64,000 nucleotides of DNA, from positions 1 to 64,000 of the forward strand of contig JANWUS010000029.1 of NCBI GenBank assembly GCA_024958715.1, given 5' to 3'. Each line of letters starts with the position of its first letter. The stretch's first letter is position 1. Shown here one piece after another: positions 52,665-61,778 of the stretch. Below the pieces are notes generated by a model, which saw nothing but the letters and a program-made list of their open reading frames with translations, was not told where the DNA came from and did not search any database. The position numbers were made by a program, and so were the translations under genes. The stretch is from Cyanobium sp. FGCU52. Lineage in GTDB: Bacteria > Cyanobacteriota > Cyanobacteriia > PCC-6307 > Cyanobiaceae.

Positions 52665-54341
52665 TCATCCCTCCAGCGGCGGAACGGTGCGCGGGTTGCC
52701 GTCCCGCATCGCGTGGTACAGCGGCGAGAGGATCTCCACATCGGCGGCGGCGAACTGATCCTGGATCGCCCCCAGCAGGGCGGAGAGGGTTTCGCGGTAG
52801 CGATCCACGTTCAGCACGCAGGCGTTGAGCTCGTAGCCGATGTGAGAGTCGTTGAGCGACGTCTGCAGGACATACGGCGCCACCCGGTCGTCGATCTCCG
52901 GCACGGAAGCCGCGGCATCCAGCAGCAGCCGGTGCACCTTGCGCCAGGGAACGTCGTAACCGATCGTGACGGCGGCCGCCAGCGCCACCGGGCGTTGGAT
53001 CTCCCGGCGGGCAAAGCTGAAGTTCACGATCGAGGAGGCGATCACCGTGGCGTTGGGGATGCTCACCAGCTCGTTGCGCGGCGTCTGAACGCGGGTCACC
53101 AGCAGATCCCGGTCCTGCACCACACCCACCACCCCATTGATCTCTACTCGGTCTCCTTCACGGAAAGCACGGGTGTAGATCAGCATCAAGCCGCTGATCA
53201 CGTTCGAGGCCACGGCGCTGGAGCCCAGAGCCGCCAGCACGCCCACGAACAGCCCCGCCCCCTGGAACACGCGGCTGCCGGATCCGGGCACGTAGGGATA
53301 GGCCACCACCAGCCCCGCCACCAGCAGGCCCACGCTCACCAGGCGGGCAGTGGGCCGGGCCCACTCCTGATAGAAACCCGGGAAGCTGAGACTCCCCCGC
53401 TCGATCGCCCGGAACCAGGCGTTGCTGGCCCGGATCGCCAGGCGGGTGAGCAGCAGGATCAAGGCGATCGCCAGCAGGTTGGGGATCGCCGCCACCGCCG
53501 CATCCAGCAGCCGACCCATCACCCGCAGGATGTGGCCACGGAGCCCCTCGGCGATCACCTGGGTGGGGGGGAACAGGCTGAGCAGCAACGGGATCAGCAG
53601 CCAGCCGGCCAGCAACAGAAGGCCCACATGCAGCAGTCGCAGCCCCCATTCGAGGCTGGCCCGCACCTGGGCTTCATCCAGCACCTGGTTGCCGGCCAGC
53701 CGCAGGCCGTGCAGGGGGGCCCCCTCCGGCCGGGCCAGCCAGCGCCGCAGGCGCAGGTAGGCGAGCGCCTGCAGACGCACCCACAGCAGAAATCCCACCA
53801 GCACCAGCAGAGCCAGGGCTGTTCCGCGCAGCCAGGCCCCCAGACTGTGGGTGCGGCGGTAGGTGAGGAGCGCTTCCCGCAGCTGATCGCGGTAGCGCTC
53901 CGCGAGCGCCCGGCGGGTAAGGCCGAAGGCCCGAGCCGCCCGATCATCCACCGCCAGCTTGGGGGTGAAGCGGCCGTCCGCCTCCCGGATCCCCACCATC
54001 GCGTAGGGAGGATCGTCTTCCACCGCCAGCCGATGGGGATCGAGGGTGACCCGATCCGCCAGGCGCGTCAGTTCGGCACTCACTCGCCGGGCCAGGGCCT
54101 CGGGGGTCTGGGCGCCGGCGGCGGAGCGGATCTCCAGCACCCGGCGGCCATCGAGCGTGACCCAGGCCGGCTTCGGAGGGGACGAGGCCGACCCCGCGGC
54201 ACGAGCCGGCACAGCGGGGAGAACCGCGACCAGCAGGCCCAGAAGCAGAACTGCCAGGGCGCTCCAGCACAGTCGGGGCTTCCATGGTCTGAGCCACCGC
54301 GGCCAGAACCATGGGAGGGGAGCGGGGCATGGGCTCGACAC
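52665..54341 (-). CDS. MscS-type mechanosensitive channel
   Basis: A protein of about 558 residues. An N-terminal signal-like segment (ALAVLLLGLLVAVLPAVPARA) is followed by a periplasmic domain of about 130 residues, several membrane helices, the MscS pore helix GVLAALGSSAVASNVISGLML and the beta domain (FREGDRVEINGVVGVVQD, NELVSIPNATVIASSIVNFS). The C-terminal domain ends REILSPLYH-like (ADVEILSPLYHAMRDG). Such channels release osmolytes on sudden hypo-osmotic shock. The GTG at 54341 is the most plausible start. It is divergent from the next gene, 116 bases away. Confidence 0.9.
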   Translation of the reverse strand: MSSPCPAPLPWFWPRWLRPWKPRLCWSALAVLLLGLLVAVLPAVPARAAGSASSPPKPAWVTLDGRRVLEIRSAAGAQTPEALARRVSAELTRLADRVTLDPHRLAVEDDPPYAMVGIREADGRFTPKLAVDDRAARAFGLTRRALAERYRDQLREALLTYRRTHSLGAWLRGTALALLVLVGFLLWVRLQALAYLRLRRWLARPEGAPLHGLRLAGNQVLDEAQVRASLEWGLRLLHVGLLLLAGWLLIPLLLSLFPPTQVIAEGLRGHILRVMGRLLDAAVAAIPNLLAIALILLLTRLAIRASNAWFRAIERGSLSFPGFYQEWARPTARLVSVGLLVAGLVVAYPYVPGSGSRVFQGAGLFVGVLAALGSSAVASNVISGLMLIYTRAFREGDRVEINGVVGVVQDRDLLVTRVQTPRNELVSIPNATVIASSIVNFSFARREIQRPVALAAAVTIGYDVPWRKVHRLLLDAAASVPEIDDRVAPYVLQTSLNDSHIGYELNACVLNVDRYRETLSALLGAIQDQFAAADVEILSPLYHAMRDGNPRTVPPLEG

Positions 54342-54457
54342 GGACTTGGCTCGATTTCCCGCTCGATAGCAGCGGCAGAGTGAGCCTGCCCAGGTTCGAC
54401 GGCGGAGTGGGGAGGGATCCCGGCAGGCGCTTACGTTGGACTGGTTGCCCGTAGCCT

Positions 54458-56578
54458 TTGCAACCGATCCGCGCCCTCCCTGCGTGCACGCCGGATCGTG
54501 GTTCCGCCACGCTCGCCGACGAGGCGAGCCTCTATCGCCAGCTGCTGGATCTGGTGGATGGAGCCTGCGTGATTGTGGATCCACGTCAGGGGCGATTGAT
54601 CGACGCCAATGCCGCGGCCTGCTCCCAGCTGGGCTACGACCATGCCGCCTTCCTGGCCCTGAGCCCGGAGGATCTGCTGGAGGATGGCGATTCCGACGCA
54701 GCCCGCCGCCAGCTGCGGGCCATCTGGCGCCGCCGGGAGACCACACAGCGCGCCCGGCTGCATCACCGGAGCGGCACCCTCCTGGAGGTGGAAGTCCTTG
54801 TCCGCCGTGTCTGCGTGAACGGCGTCTCACTGCTGCTGGTGGCCCGGCAGCAGCGCTCGGAGCTGCTGCGGATTCAGAACCAACTGATGCGCACGAACCT
54901 GATGCTGGCCGAAGCCCAGAAGGTGGCCCAGATCGGTTCCTGGGAAATGGAGCACCGCACCCAGGACTTGATCTGGTCGGAGGAAACCTTCCGGATCTTC
55001 GAGACCACGCCCGATCGCACCACCCCCACCTACGCCGCCTTCCTGCAGTTCGTGCATCCCGAAGACCGGGATCTGGTGACCATGGCCTTCCAGGAATCGC
55101 TGGATACCGGGCGCCCCTATGAGGTGGAACACCGGCTGCTGCTCCCCGGCGGCACGGTGAAGGTGGTGGTGGAACGGGGAACCACCCGCTTCGATGGCCA
55201 GCGAACCCCTTTGCGCAGCATCGGTACGGTGCAGGACGTGACCGCGTTCAACGCGGTGAAGGTGCAGCTGGAGCACGCGGCGTTCGTCGATGCGGTGACC
55301 GAGCTTCCCAACCGCAACGCCAGCCTCCGGCATCTGCATCTGCTGCTGCGCGAGGGTTCGGGCCACCGCAGCGTGGCGGTGATCAATCTCGACCTCGACC
55401 ACTTCCAGGCCATCAACGACAGCTTCGGCATGGTGGTGGGCAACCGGGTGCTGATCGAGGCCAGCGGCAAGCTGCGGGCCGAACTCGGTCCGGAAGCATG
55501 GCTGGCCCGCATCGGCAGCGACGAGTTCCTGGTGATCGCCCCGAGCATTGGTTCGATCGGCGCGGCAAGGCAGCTGGCCCAGAGGCTGCAGGCCTGCCTG
55601 GCAGCACCCCATCGCATCGAGGAGGAGTTCTCGGTGGTGGCCACCGTGTCGGCGGGGGTGAGCGTGTGGCCCGAGCACGCCGTGGATGCCACGGATCTGC
55701 TGCAGGCCGCCAACACCGCGATGATGGAAGCCAAGTCGCGGGGCAGCCAGCAGCTGGCGGTGTACTCCACCGTGCTGAGCATGCGCATCACCGAGCGCAT
55801 CCGCCTTGAGCAGGAGCTGGCCCGGGCCATCGATCGCTCGCAGCTGGCGCTGGTGTTCCAGCCCCAGGTCGACCGGGAGCGGCGCGTGATGGGCATGGAG
55901 GCGCTGCTGCGCTGGACCAACGGCCACGGCCAGGCCATCTCGCCGGCCTGCTTCGTGCCGATCGCCGAGAGCACCGGCCTGATCCACGCCATCGGCGACT
56001 GGGTGCTGGAGCAGGCCTTCCAGCAGCTCCAAGACTGGCAACGCCAGGATCTGGGGCTGGCGCGGCTGGCGATCAACCTCTCGGCGGTGCAGCTCGAGGC
56101 CAGCCAGCCCCCCTTCCACAGCCGCATCCGCGCCGGTCTCGAGCGCCACGGCATCCCCCCGTCACGGGTGGAATTCGAACTCACGGAGACGGCGATCCAG
56201 CGCGACCCGGCACGGGTGAAGCAGCAGCTGGGCCTGCTGGCCGAAATGGGCTGTCGCCTGGCGATCGACGATTTCGGCACCGGCTATTCCTCCCTCGAGG
56301 TGCTGCACCACCTGCAGCTCGACACCCTCAAGATCGACCGCTGCTTCGTCGATCAGCTGAGTGAGCGCGACACAGACCGCAGCATCTTGGCGGCCACGAT
56401 CGCCATGGCGCGCCAGCTCGGCCTCACCACCCTGGCGGAGGGGGTGGAGACCGAGGAACAGTTCAGCCTGCTCGAGGACCTGGGCTGCGATCTGTTCCAG
56501 GGCTATCTGATCAGCCCACCGATCGATGCCCACGCCATGGGCCGGGTGCTGCAGGTCCCGCATCTGCTGGCGGGCTGA
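54458..56578 (+). CDS. PAS-PAS-GGDEF-EAL cyclic di-GMP protein
   Basis: A 706-residue signalling protein. Two PAS-like domains come first (about residues 25-125 and 150-265; the second has IGSWEMEHRTQDLIWSEETF). The GGDEF domain has GSDEF at residues 353-357, with Ser instead of the second Gly and no visible inhibitory RxxD. The EAL domain has EALLRW at 481-486, INLSAVQLE, FELTET, IDDFGTGYSSLE, LKID and AEGVETEEQ, so its catalytic residues look intact. The protein is probably a phosphodiesterase with a degenerate, possibly GTP-sensing, GGDEF part. The start TTG at 54458 is uncertain. No membrane helix. Confidence 0.9.
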   Translation: MQPIRALPACTPDRGSATLADEASLYRQLLDLVDGACVIVDPRQGRLIDANAAACSQLGYDHAAFLALSPEDLLEDGDSDAARRQLRAIWRRRETTQRARLHHRSGTLLEVEVLVRRVCVNGVSLLLVARQQRSELLRIQNQLMRTNLMLAEAQKVAQIGSWEMEHRTQDLIWSEETFRIFETTPDRTTPTYAAFLQFVHPEDRDLVTMAFQESLDTGRPYEVEHRLLLPGGTVKVVVERGTTRFDGQRTPLRSIGTVQDVTAFNAVKVQLEHAAFVDAVTELPNRNASLRHLHLLLREGSGHRSVAVINLDLDHFQAINDSFGMVVGNRVLIEASGKLRAELGPEAWLARIGSDEFLVIAPSIGSIGAARQLAQRLQACLAAPHRIEEEFSVVATVSAGVSVWPEHAVDATDLLQAANTAMMEAKSRGSQQLAVYSTVLSMRITERIRLEQELARAIDRSQLALVFQPQVDRERRVMGMEALLRWTNGHGQAISPACFVPIAESTGLIHAIGDWVLEQAFQQLQDWQRQDLGLARLAINLSAVQLEASQPPFHSRIRAGLERHGIPPSRVEFELTETAIQRDPARVKQQLGLLAEMGCRLAIDDFGTGYSSLEVLHHLQLDTLKIDRCFVDQLSERDTDRSILAATIAMARQLGLTTLAEGVETEEQFSLLEDLGCDLFQGYLISPPIDAHAMGRVLQVPHLLAG

Positions 56579-56612
56579 GTCACCGCCGTCGGCACTCCGG
56601 GGCGGAGAGGAA

Positions 56613-57353
56613 TCAGTGGCCGGAATCGCGCATCCGGGCCACGAACGCCTCCTCCTGCTCCTTGGTGGCGAGCATGCCGTCCTCGACGATGATGATCCGA
56701 TCGGCCACGTCGAGGATCTTGTTGTCGTGGGTGACCATGATGATCGTGGTCTTCTCCTTCTCGGCCATCTCCTTCATCAGGTTCACCACCGTGCGGCCCG
56801 AATCCTTGTCGAGGGCGGCGGTGGGTTCATCGCCCAGCAGGATCTTCGGCTTCGCCACCAGGGCACGGGCGATCGCCACCCGCTGGCGCTGACCACCCGA
56901 GAGGTTGGCGGGAAAGTAATCGACCCGATCCGCCAGTCCCACCTGGGCGAGCATGTCGCCGGCGAGCTGGTCCATGTCCTGGTCGTAGTACTTGTCGTGC
57001 AGTTCCAGCGACATCCGCACGTTCTTGCGGGCATTGAGGAACATCATCAGGTTGTGGGCCTGGAAGATGAAGCCCACGTTCAGGCGGAGCTCCGCCAGCT
57101 GTTCCTTGCTGGCTCCATTGAGCTCCTGCCCCAGGATGGTGAGGCTGCCGTCCTGGCAGGAGCGCAGGCCGCCGAGCATGGTGAGCAGGGTGGTCTTGCC
57201 GGAGCCGGAGGGTCCGGTGCAGATGATGATCTGTCCGGGATGGATGTCGAGCGTGATGTCCTTGAGGGCGTGCTTGCGGTTCTCGCCACTGCCGAACCAG
57301 TGATTGACGTGCTTCAGCGAGATGATCGGGGCTTCGGTGGGAGAGTCCGTCAT
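56613..57353 (-). CDS. devA: DevA-type ABC exporter ATPase
   Basis: A 246-residue ABC ATPase of the MacB/DevA type. Walker A is GPSGSGKTTLLTML, the Q loop is VGFIFQAHNLMMF, the signature is LSGGQRQRVAIARAL, Walker B is LLGDEPTAALD, and the H loop is VTHD. With DevC and DevB upstream on the same strand it forms a DevBCA exporter, which in filamentous species exports envelope glycolipids; here the cargo is unknown. Confidence 0.9.
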   Translation of the reverse strand: MTDSPTEAPIISLKHVNHWFGSGENRKHALKDITLDIHPGQIIICTGPSGSGKTTLLTMLGGLRSCQDGSLTILGQELNGASKEQLAELRLNVGFIFQAHNLMMFLNARKNVRMSLELHDKYYDQDMDQLAGDMLAQVGLADRVDYFPANLSGGQRQRVAIARALVAKPKILLGDEPTAALDKDSGRTVVNLMKEMAEKEKTTIIMVTHDNKILDVADRIIIVEDGMLATKEQEEAFVARMRDSGH

Positions 57354-57357
57354 CGGC

Positions 57358-58533
57358 TCAGAACACGTCGGCGGGGTCGAGCTGCACCAGCTTGCGGGTG
57401 GCCAGGGTGCCGGAGCCCACGCACATCACGAACGTGAGGATCAGCACCTGCAGGGCGCGGGTCAGCGTCATGAACACGGTGAGCTTGGTGACACCGGCCA
57501 GCAGCGCATAGAGGCCGCAGGAGATCAGCACCCCGGGGATGAACCCGATCACCGCCAGGATCGCCGACTGCTGGATCACCACGCCGATCACATAGCCATC
57601 TTTGTAACCCATCGCCTTGAGGGTGGCGTACTGGGGCAGGGAGTTCATCACATCGCCATAGAGGATCTGATACACGATGATGCTGCCCACCACGAAGCCC
57701 ACCAGAACGCCCAACGAGAAGATGAATCCCACCGAGGCATTGCGCTTCCAGTACTCCAGCTCCAGCTCCGACAGCCCCTGACGGGTGAGCACCTGCACGT
57801 CGTTGCCCAGCAGGGGGTCGATCGCTGCCTTCACCGCCGCGGACGAGGCGCCGGGCCTGAGCTTGATCAGTCCCACCTGAATCATGGCCGGATCGGCCTT
57901 GGGGAACAGATAGAGAAAGGTGCTGTCGCTCACGATCAGGTTGGCCTCGGCGGCGAAGGTGGCACCCATGGTGAACAGATCGATCACCTTGATCTGCTTG
58001 TTGTTGATCTCCAGCGGGAAGGTGCCGTCGCGCTCGACGCCTTCGGCCACCTGGCCGTACTGCTTCTTGGAGTTGCGATCGAAGAGGGCGTTACCCAGCA
58101 GGCGCAGGCGCGAGGCATTGGTGTCCACCTCCGGAAAGGTGAGGGAGGGATAGGCGAGGTTGACGCCGAAGATGTAGACATCGAACGACTTGCGGGTGCT
58201 GGGCGTGATCCAGGTGCCGCGTGCGATCCGCAGCGGCGAGACATACTCCACCCCTTCCACACCGAGCGCCTGGTACAGGCGGCTGCGCTGGAACTCCTGC
58301 AGCGACCCCATGTTGCTGTATTTCCTGCTCACCATCACCAGATCGGCATCCATGCGCTCGATCGGTTTGCGCTGGCTGTTGTAGAGGCTGTCGAGCAGGC
58401 CGAGCTGGAAGAACATCAGCAGGTTGGAGAAGCTGACACCGGCCACGCCGATCAGCATCTTCACCGGATTGTTCGTGACCTGCAGCCAGGCCACGGGCGT
58501 GCGCTTGAGCAGCTTGGCGAAGGGGGCCGCCAT
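57358..58533 (-). CDS. devC: DevC-type ABC exporter permease
   Basis: A 391-residue permease with one N-terminal helix (KMLIGVAGVSFSNLLMFFQL), a large periplasmic domain of about 220 residues and three C-terminal helices (VGFIFSLGVLVGFVVGSIIV, QSAILAVIGFIPGVLISCGL, LTRALQVLILTFVMCVGSG). This is the FtsX/MacB layout. It overlaps devB by one base and is four bases from devA. Confidence 0.9.
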   Translation of the reverse strand: MAAPFAKLLKRTPVAWLQVTNNPVKMLIGVAGVSFSNLLMFFQLGLLDSLYNSQRKPIERMDADLVMVSRKYSNMGSLQEFQRSRLYQALGVEGVEYVSPLRIARGTWITPSTRKSFDVYIFGVNLAYPSLTFPEVDTNASRLRLLGNALFDRNSKKQYGQVAEGVERDGTFPLEINNKQIKVIDLFTMGATFAAEANLIVSDSTFLYLFPKADPAMIQVGLIKLRPGASSAAVKAAIDPLLGNDVQVLTRQGLSELELEYWKRNASVGFIFSLGVLVGFVVGSIIVYQILYGDVMNSLPQYATLKAMGYKDGYVIGVVIQQSAILAVIGFIPGVLISCGLYALLAGVTKLTVFMTLTRALQVLILTFVMCVGSGTLATRKLVQLDPADVF

Positions 58534-59729
58534 CAGGGCTTGGTCTCAGCCGAGGGCTTGGCTTCACCCGAGGGCCGGGGATCGAACACCACGTTCACCT
58601 GCAGGTTGGAGGCGAACTTCACATTGGTGCGCTCGAGATCCTTCGGATCCAGCCGCAGCTTCACCTCGAACACCCGCTGATCCATGTTCTCGCCCGGCTC
58701 ACCGGCGAAGATCGACTGACGCTGCACCTGGCGGTTCACCTGATAGACGGTTGCCCTCAGACTTCCCTTGAATCCATCGGCGGTGATCGTGGCCGGCTGG
58801 CCGATGTAGATCCCCTGCATGTCGGTCTGGTACACCTCGGAGGTCACCACCATCTTCGAGGTGTCGGCCATCTCCAGCAGACCATCGTCGCCGATCTTGT
58901 CGCCGGGCCTGGCGATGATCTTCAGGATCTGCCCATCCTGCGGGGCAGTGACAGTGGCATAGCTGAACTCCTGCTTGGCGCGGTCGCGGGCGGCGATCGC
59001 CTTCTCCAGTTCACTTTCAGCGGTGGCCACATCCTCGGGCCGCACCTCACGGATCTTGGCCAGGGTCTGCTCCTCGCTGAGAATCTGGGCCCGCAGGGTG
59101 CTGAGGGTGCCTTCACGGGTCTCCACCGCTTCGTTGAGCTCCGAGTGCGTGGTGTCCGCCCGGGTGCGGTAGCGGTCGCGCTCCAGCTCGGAAGCGCCGC
59201 CGCTGCGGTAGAGGGCCTCGAAGCGCTGGGCTTCGGTCTTGGCCTCCTGGCTGCGGGAGCGCTTGCTGGCCACGTTCTGATCCTGGGAGAGCTTCTCGGC
59301 GGCGAGCCGGCTCTCGAGGGCCTTGATCTTGTACTCCTGCGCCCGGATCTCTCCCTGCTTGGCGCCGGCCTTCACCTGCACCAGCTTGTTGCGGGCCACC
59401 TGCACGTCGCGGTTGGCCTCATCGAGGGCCGCCTTGAGCGTGCCGAAGCTGTTGAGCACCGCCAGCGGCTGCCCCCGCTTCACCACGTCGTTCTCCTCCA
59501 CCAGCAGCTCCTCCACCCGGTCGCCGCTGAGGGAACTCGACACCGACACCTTGCGGATCTTGGTTTCGGGCTCGAGCCTGCCGAGGGCCGACACCCGCCG
59601 CGGAGCCGGTGCCACCGGCGTTTCCGGCTCCTTCGACCGGCAGCCCACCAGAGTGAGCGCCGGGCCTGTCAGGCCGATCAGCAGCAGAAGACCAGGCAGC
59701 AGGCGGGAGGAACGGGGCAGAAGGCGCAT
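58533..59729 (-). CDS. devB: DevB-type membrane fusion protein
   Basis: A 398-residue HlyD-like adaptor: an N-terminal signal or anchor (LLPGLLLLIGLTGPALTLVG with a possible lipobox Cys), lipoyl half-motif LGRLEPETKIRKVSVSSS, a long coiled coil (residues about 90-220, AKQGEIRAQEYKIKALESRL), and the beta domain SEVYQTDMQGIYIGQPATIT and DKIGDDGLLEMADTSKMV. It bridges the permease DevC with an outer-membrane TolC. The ATG at 59729, with AGGTGG eight bases before it, is chosen. No tolC gene is in the window. Confidence 0.92.
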   Translation of the reverse strand: MRLLPRSSRLLPGLLLLIGLTGPALTLVGCRSKEPETPVAPAPRRVSALGRLEPETKIRKVSVSSSLSGDRVEELLVEENDVVKRGQPLAVLNSFGTLKAALDEANRDVQVARNKLVQVKAGAKQGEIRAQEYKIKALESRLAAEKLSQDQNVASKRSRSQEAKTEAQRFEALYRSGGASELERDRYRTRADTTHSELNEAVETREGTLSTLRAQILSEEQTLAKIREVRPEDVATAESELEKAIAARDRAKQEFSYATVTAPQDGQILKIIARPGDKIGDDGLLEMADTSKMVVTSEVYQTDMQGIYIGQPATITADGFKGSLRATVYQVNRQVQRQSIFAGEPGENMDQRVFEVKLRLDPKDLERTNVKFASNLQVNVVFDPRPSGEAKPSAETKP

Positions 59730-59815
59730 CGGAGGAACCACCTGGCGTCACCGTAGCGGTGGCGGCCTGGGTGGGAACCGGGTGGGAAGCTGGGGATCGG
59801 TGCCCCCCACGGCCG

Positions 59816-60973
59816 ATGCGCCGCCCCCGATTCCCCCTGCTCTCGCGCCTCGGCCTCCCCCGCGGTGGCGCGGGACGGCGCACCGCCGGCCTGCTGGCGC
59901 TGATCCTCGCCCTGCTGGTGCTGATCGTGGGGCTCAACGAACCCCGTCCTCACCCGATGGAGGATCAGGTGGTACCGGCAGGCCCGGTGTCGGAGGTGCC
60001 CTACACGCTCACGGTGGGCATCTACGCCACCAACAATCATGCGTTGAATCTCGAGCAGCCCTCCTTCATCGGCGAGGGTTATCTGTGGATGCGCTGGGGC
60101 GCCGATCTGCAGCGATTTCTGGAGCAGACCGGCACCGACCCTGATGAGCTGCTGATGCTGGAAAACCAGGTGGAACGGTGGGACGGCGCGGAGCTGAAGG
60201 CCTCGGAGCGACCCAAGCAGCTCGATGACGGCACCTTCTATCAGATCTATCAGTATTCGAAAAAGCTCTATATCCAGAACCTCAACCTGCGGCACTACCC
60301 CTTCCAGACGCTCGATCTGCCGATCGTGATCGAGCCCAACGACCAGACCGACCAGCTGCTGTTCCAGTCGCTGCGCCTGATCCCCGACATGGACGATTCC
60401 AAGATCGGCCGCAACATCGGCCTGCCGGGCTTCGTGACCCAGGGCTGGAGCTTCCAGGAGCGCCGCCATCGCTACGGCAGCGACTTCGGCCTCGATACCG
60501 CCCGCACCGATGTTCCCCCCAACGACTACAGCCAGCTGGTGTTTTCCGTGGCCTACAAGCGCTCGATCTGGGCCTCGATCTGGACCATGTTCCAGCCCCT
60601 GGCCGTGACCCTGGCGGTGGTGATCCTGAGCCCGGGGCTGGCCAGCAACCTGTGGGAGGTGCGGCTTGCGATCCCCACCACCGTGCTGCTCACGCTGGTG
60701 TTTCTGCAGCAGGGCTATAAAGACCAGCTGCCCGAACTTCCCTACCTCACCTATCTCGACCAGATCTACGCGATCGCCTATCTGATCACCCTGGCCTCGT
60801 TCCTGCTCTACCTGTGGGGGGCCAATCAGCTGGCGGGATCCCAGGCTGCCGGCGCTGAGAACGCGGAGCCCTCCCCACAGCTGCTGGCCAAACTTGACCG
60901 CCTCGACCATGCCTTCCAGTTCTGGGCTCTGGTCGCCCTGTTGAGCATGGGCACCCTGGCCTGGTTCATCTGA
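59816..60973 (+). CDS. Pentameric ligand-gated ion channel homologue
   Basis: A 385-residue protein with the layout of the Cys-loop receptor superfamily: signal helix (GLLALILALLVLIVGL), a beta-rich extracellular domain of about 190 residues (LTVGIYATNNHALNLEQ, IGEGYLWMRWGADL, LNLRHYPFQTLDLPIVIE, the Pro-loop region), then four membrane helices (SIWTMFQPLAVTLAVVIL, RLAIPTTVLLTLVFLQQG, LDQIYAIAYLITLASFLLYL and AFQFWALVALLSMGTLAW). It has no Cys at all, as in bacterial members such as GLIC. The ligand is unknown. It is divergent from devB, 86 bases away. Confidence 0.8.
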   Translation: MRRPRFPLLSRLGLPRGGAGRRTAGLLALILALLVLIVGLNEPRPHPMEDQVVPAGPVSEVPYTLTVGIYATNNHALNLEQPSFIGEGYLWMRWGADLQRFLEQTGTDPDELLMLENQVERWDGAELKASERPKQLDDGTFYQIYQYSKKLYIQNLNLRHYPFQTLDLPIVIEPNDQTDQLLFQSLRLIPDMDDSKIGRNIGLPGFVTQGWSFQERRHRYGSDFGLDTARTDVPPNDYSQLVFSVAYKRSIWASIWTMFQPLAVTLAVVILSPGLASNLWEVRLAIPTTVLLTLVFLQQGYKDQLPELPYLTYLDQIYAIAYLITLASFLLYLWGANQLAGSQAAGAENAEPSPQLLAKLDRLDHAFQFWALVALLSMGTLAWFI

Positions 60974-61022
60974 TCCCTGCGATCCTTCCGATCGGCGGGC
61001 GATCAGAGGGCAGCAGCGCCCA

Positions 61023-61778
61023 TCAGCCGGTCCCGAGGTACGAGTCGCGCAGCGCTGCGTCGGCCCGCAGGGTGGCGGCGGGCCCCTCCAACTGCACCGC
61101 GCCGCTCTCCAGCACCACCCCCCGGTCGGCGATGTCCAGGGCGGCGGCGGCGTTCTGCTCCACCAGCAGCATCGTGAGGCCCCCCCGGTGCAGCTCCGCC
61201 AGGGTGGCCATCACCTCGGCCACCAGCTTCGGGGCCAGGCCCAGGCTGGGTTCATCGAGGAGCAGCAGGGTGGGGCGGGCCATCAGGGCCCGGGCAATCG
61301 CCAGCATCTGCTGCTCACCGCCCGAGAGGGTGCCGGCCAGCTGGTGGCGGCGCTCCGCCAGCCGCGGGAACAGGCCGTAGCAGCGCTCCCGGTCGGCGGC
61401 GATCCCCTCGCGGTCGCGGCGCAGCCAGGCCCCCAGCTCCAGGTTGGCCGCCACGCTCTGGCGGCTCAGCACCCGGCGCCCCTCGGGACAGTGGCCGATG
61501 CCCAGGCGCACCGTGGTTTCGGTGCGGCAGCCGGTGCGCTCGACCCCCTGCCAGAGCACGCGGCCCGCGGCCACCGGCACCAGGGAGGAGATCGCCCGCA
61601 GGGTGGTGGTCTTGCCGGCACCGTTGGCGCCGAGCAGGGTCACCAGCTCGCCGGGCCGCACCTGCAGATCCAGGCCCCGCACGGCGGTGACGGCTCCGTA
61701 GCGCACCTCCAGCCCCTGCAGCTCCAGCAGCGGAGCGGCCGGGACGGGGGCGGCGCTGACGCTGTGGGCGGCGCTCAT
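61023..61778 (-). CDS. livF: Branched-chain amino acid/amide ABC transporter ATPase LivF
   Basis: A 251-residue ABC ATPase of the LivF class. Walker A is LLGANGAGKTTTLRAIS, the signature is LSGGEQQMLAIARAL, Walker B is LLLDEPSLGLAPKLV, and the H loop region is LLVEQN. It is the last gene of the Liv operon and overlaps livG by four bases. Substrates of such systems are neutral amino acids or amides; the urea-type UrtE is an alternative reading not excluded by sequence. Confidence 0.9.
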   Translation of the reverse strand: MSAAHSVSAAPVPAAPLLELQGLEVRYGAVTAVRGLDLQVRPGELVTLLGANGAGKTTTLRAISSLVPVAAGRVLWQGVERTGCRTETTVRLGIGHCPEGRRVLSRQSVAANLELGAWLRRDREGIAADRERCYGLFPRLAERRHQLAGTLSGGEQQMLAIARALMARPTLLLLDEPSLGLAPKLVAEVMATLAELHRGGLTMLLVEQNAAAALDIADRGVVLESGAVQLEGPAATLRADAALRDSYLGTG

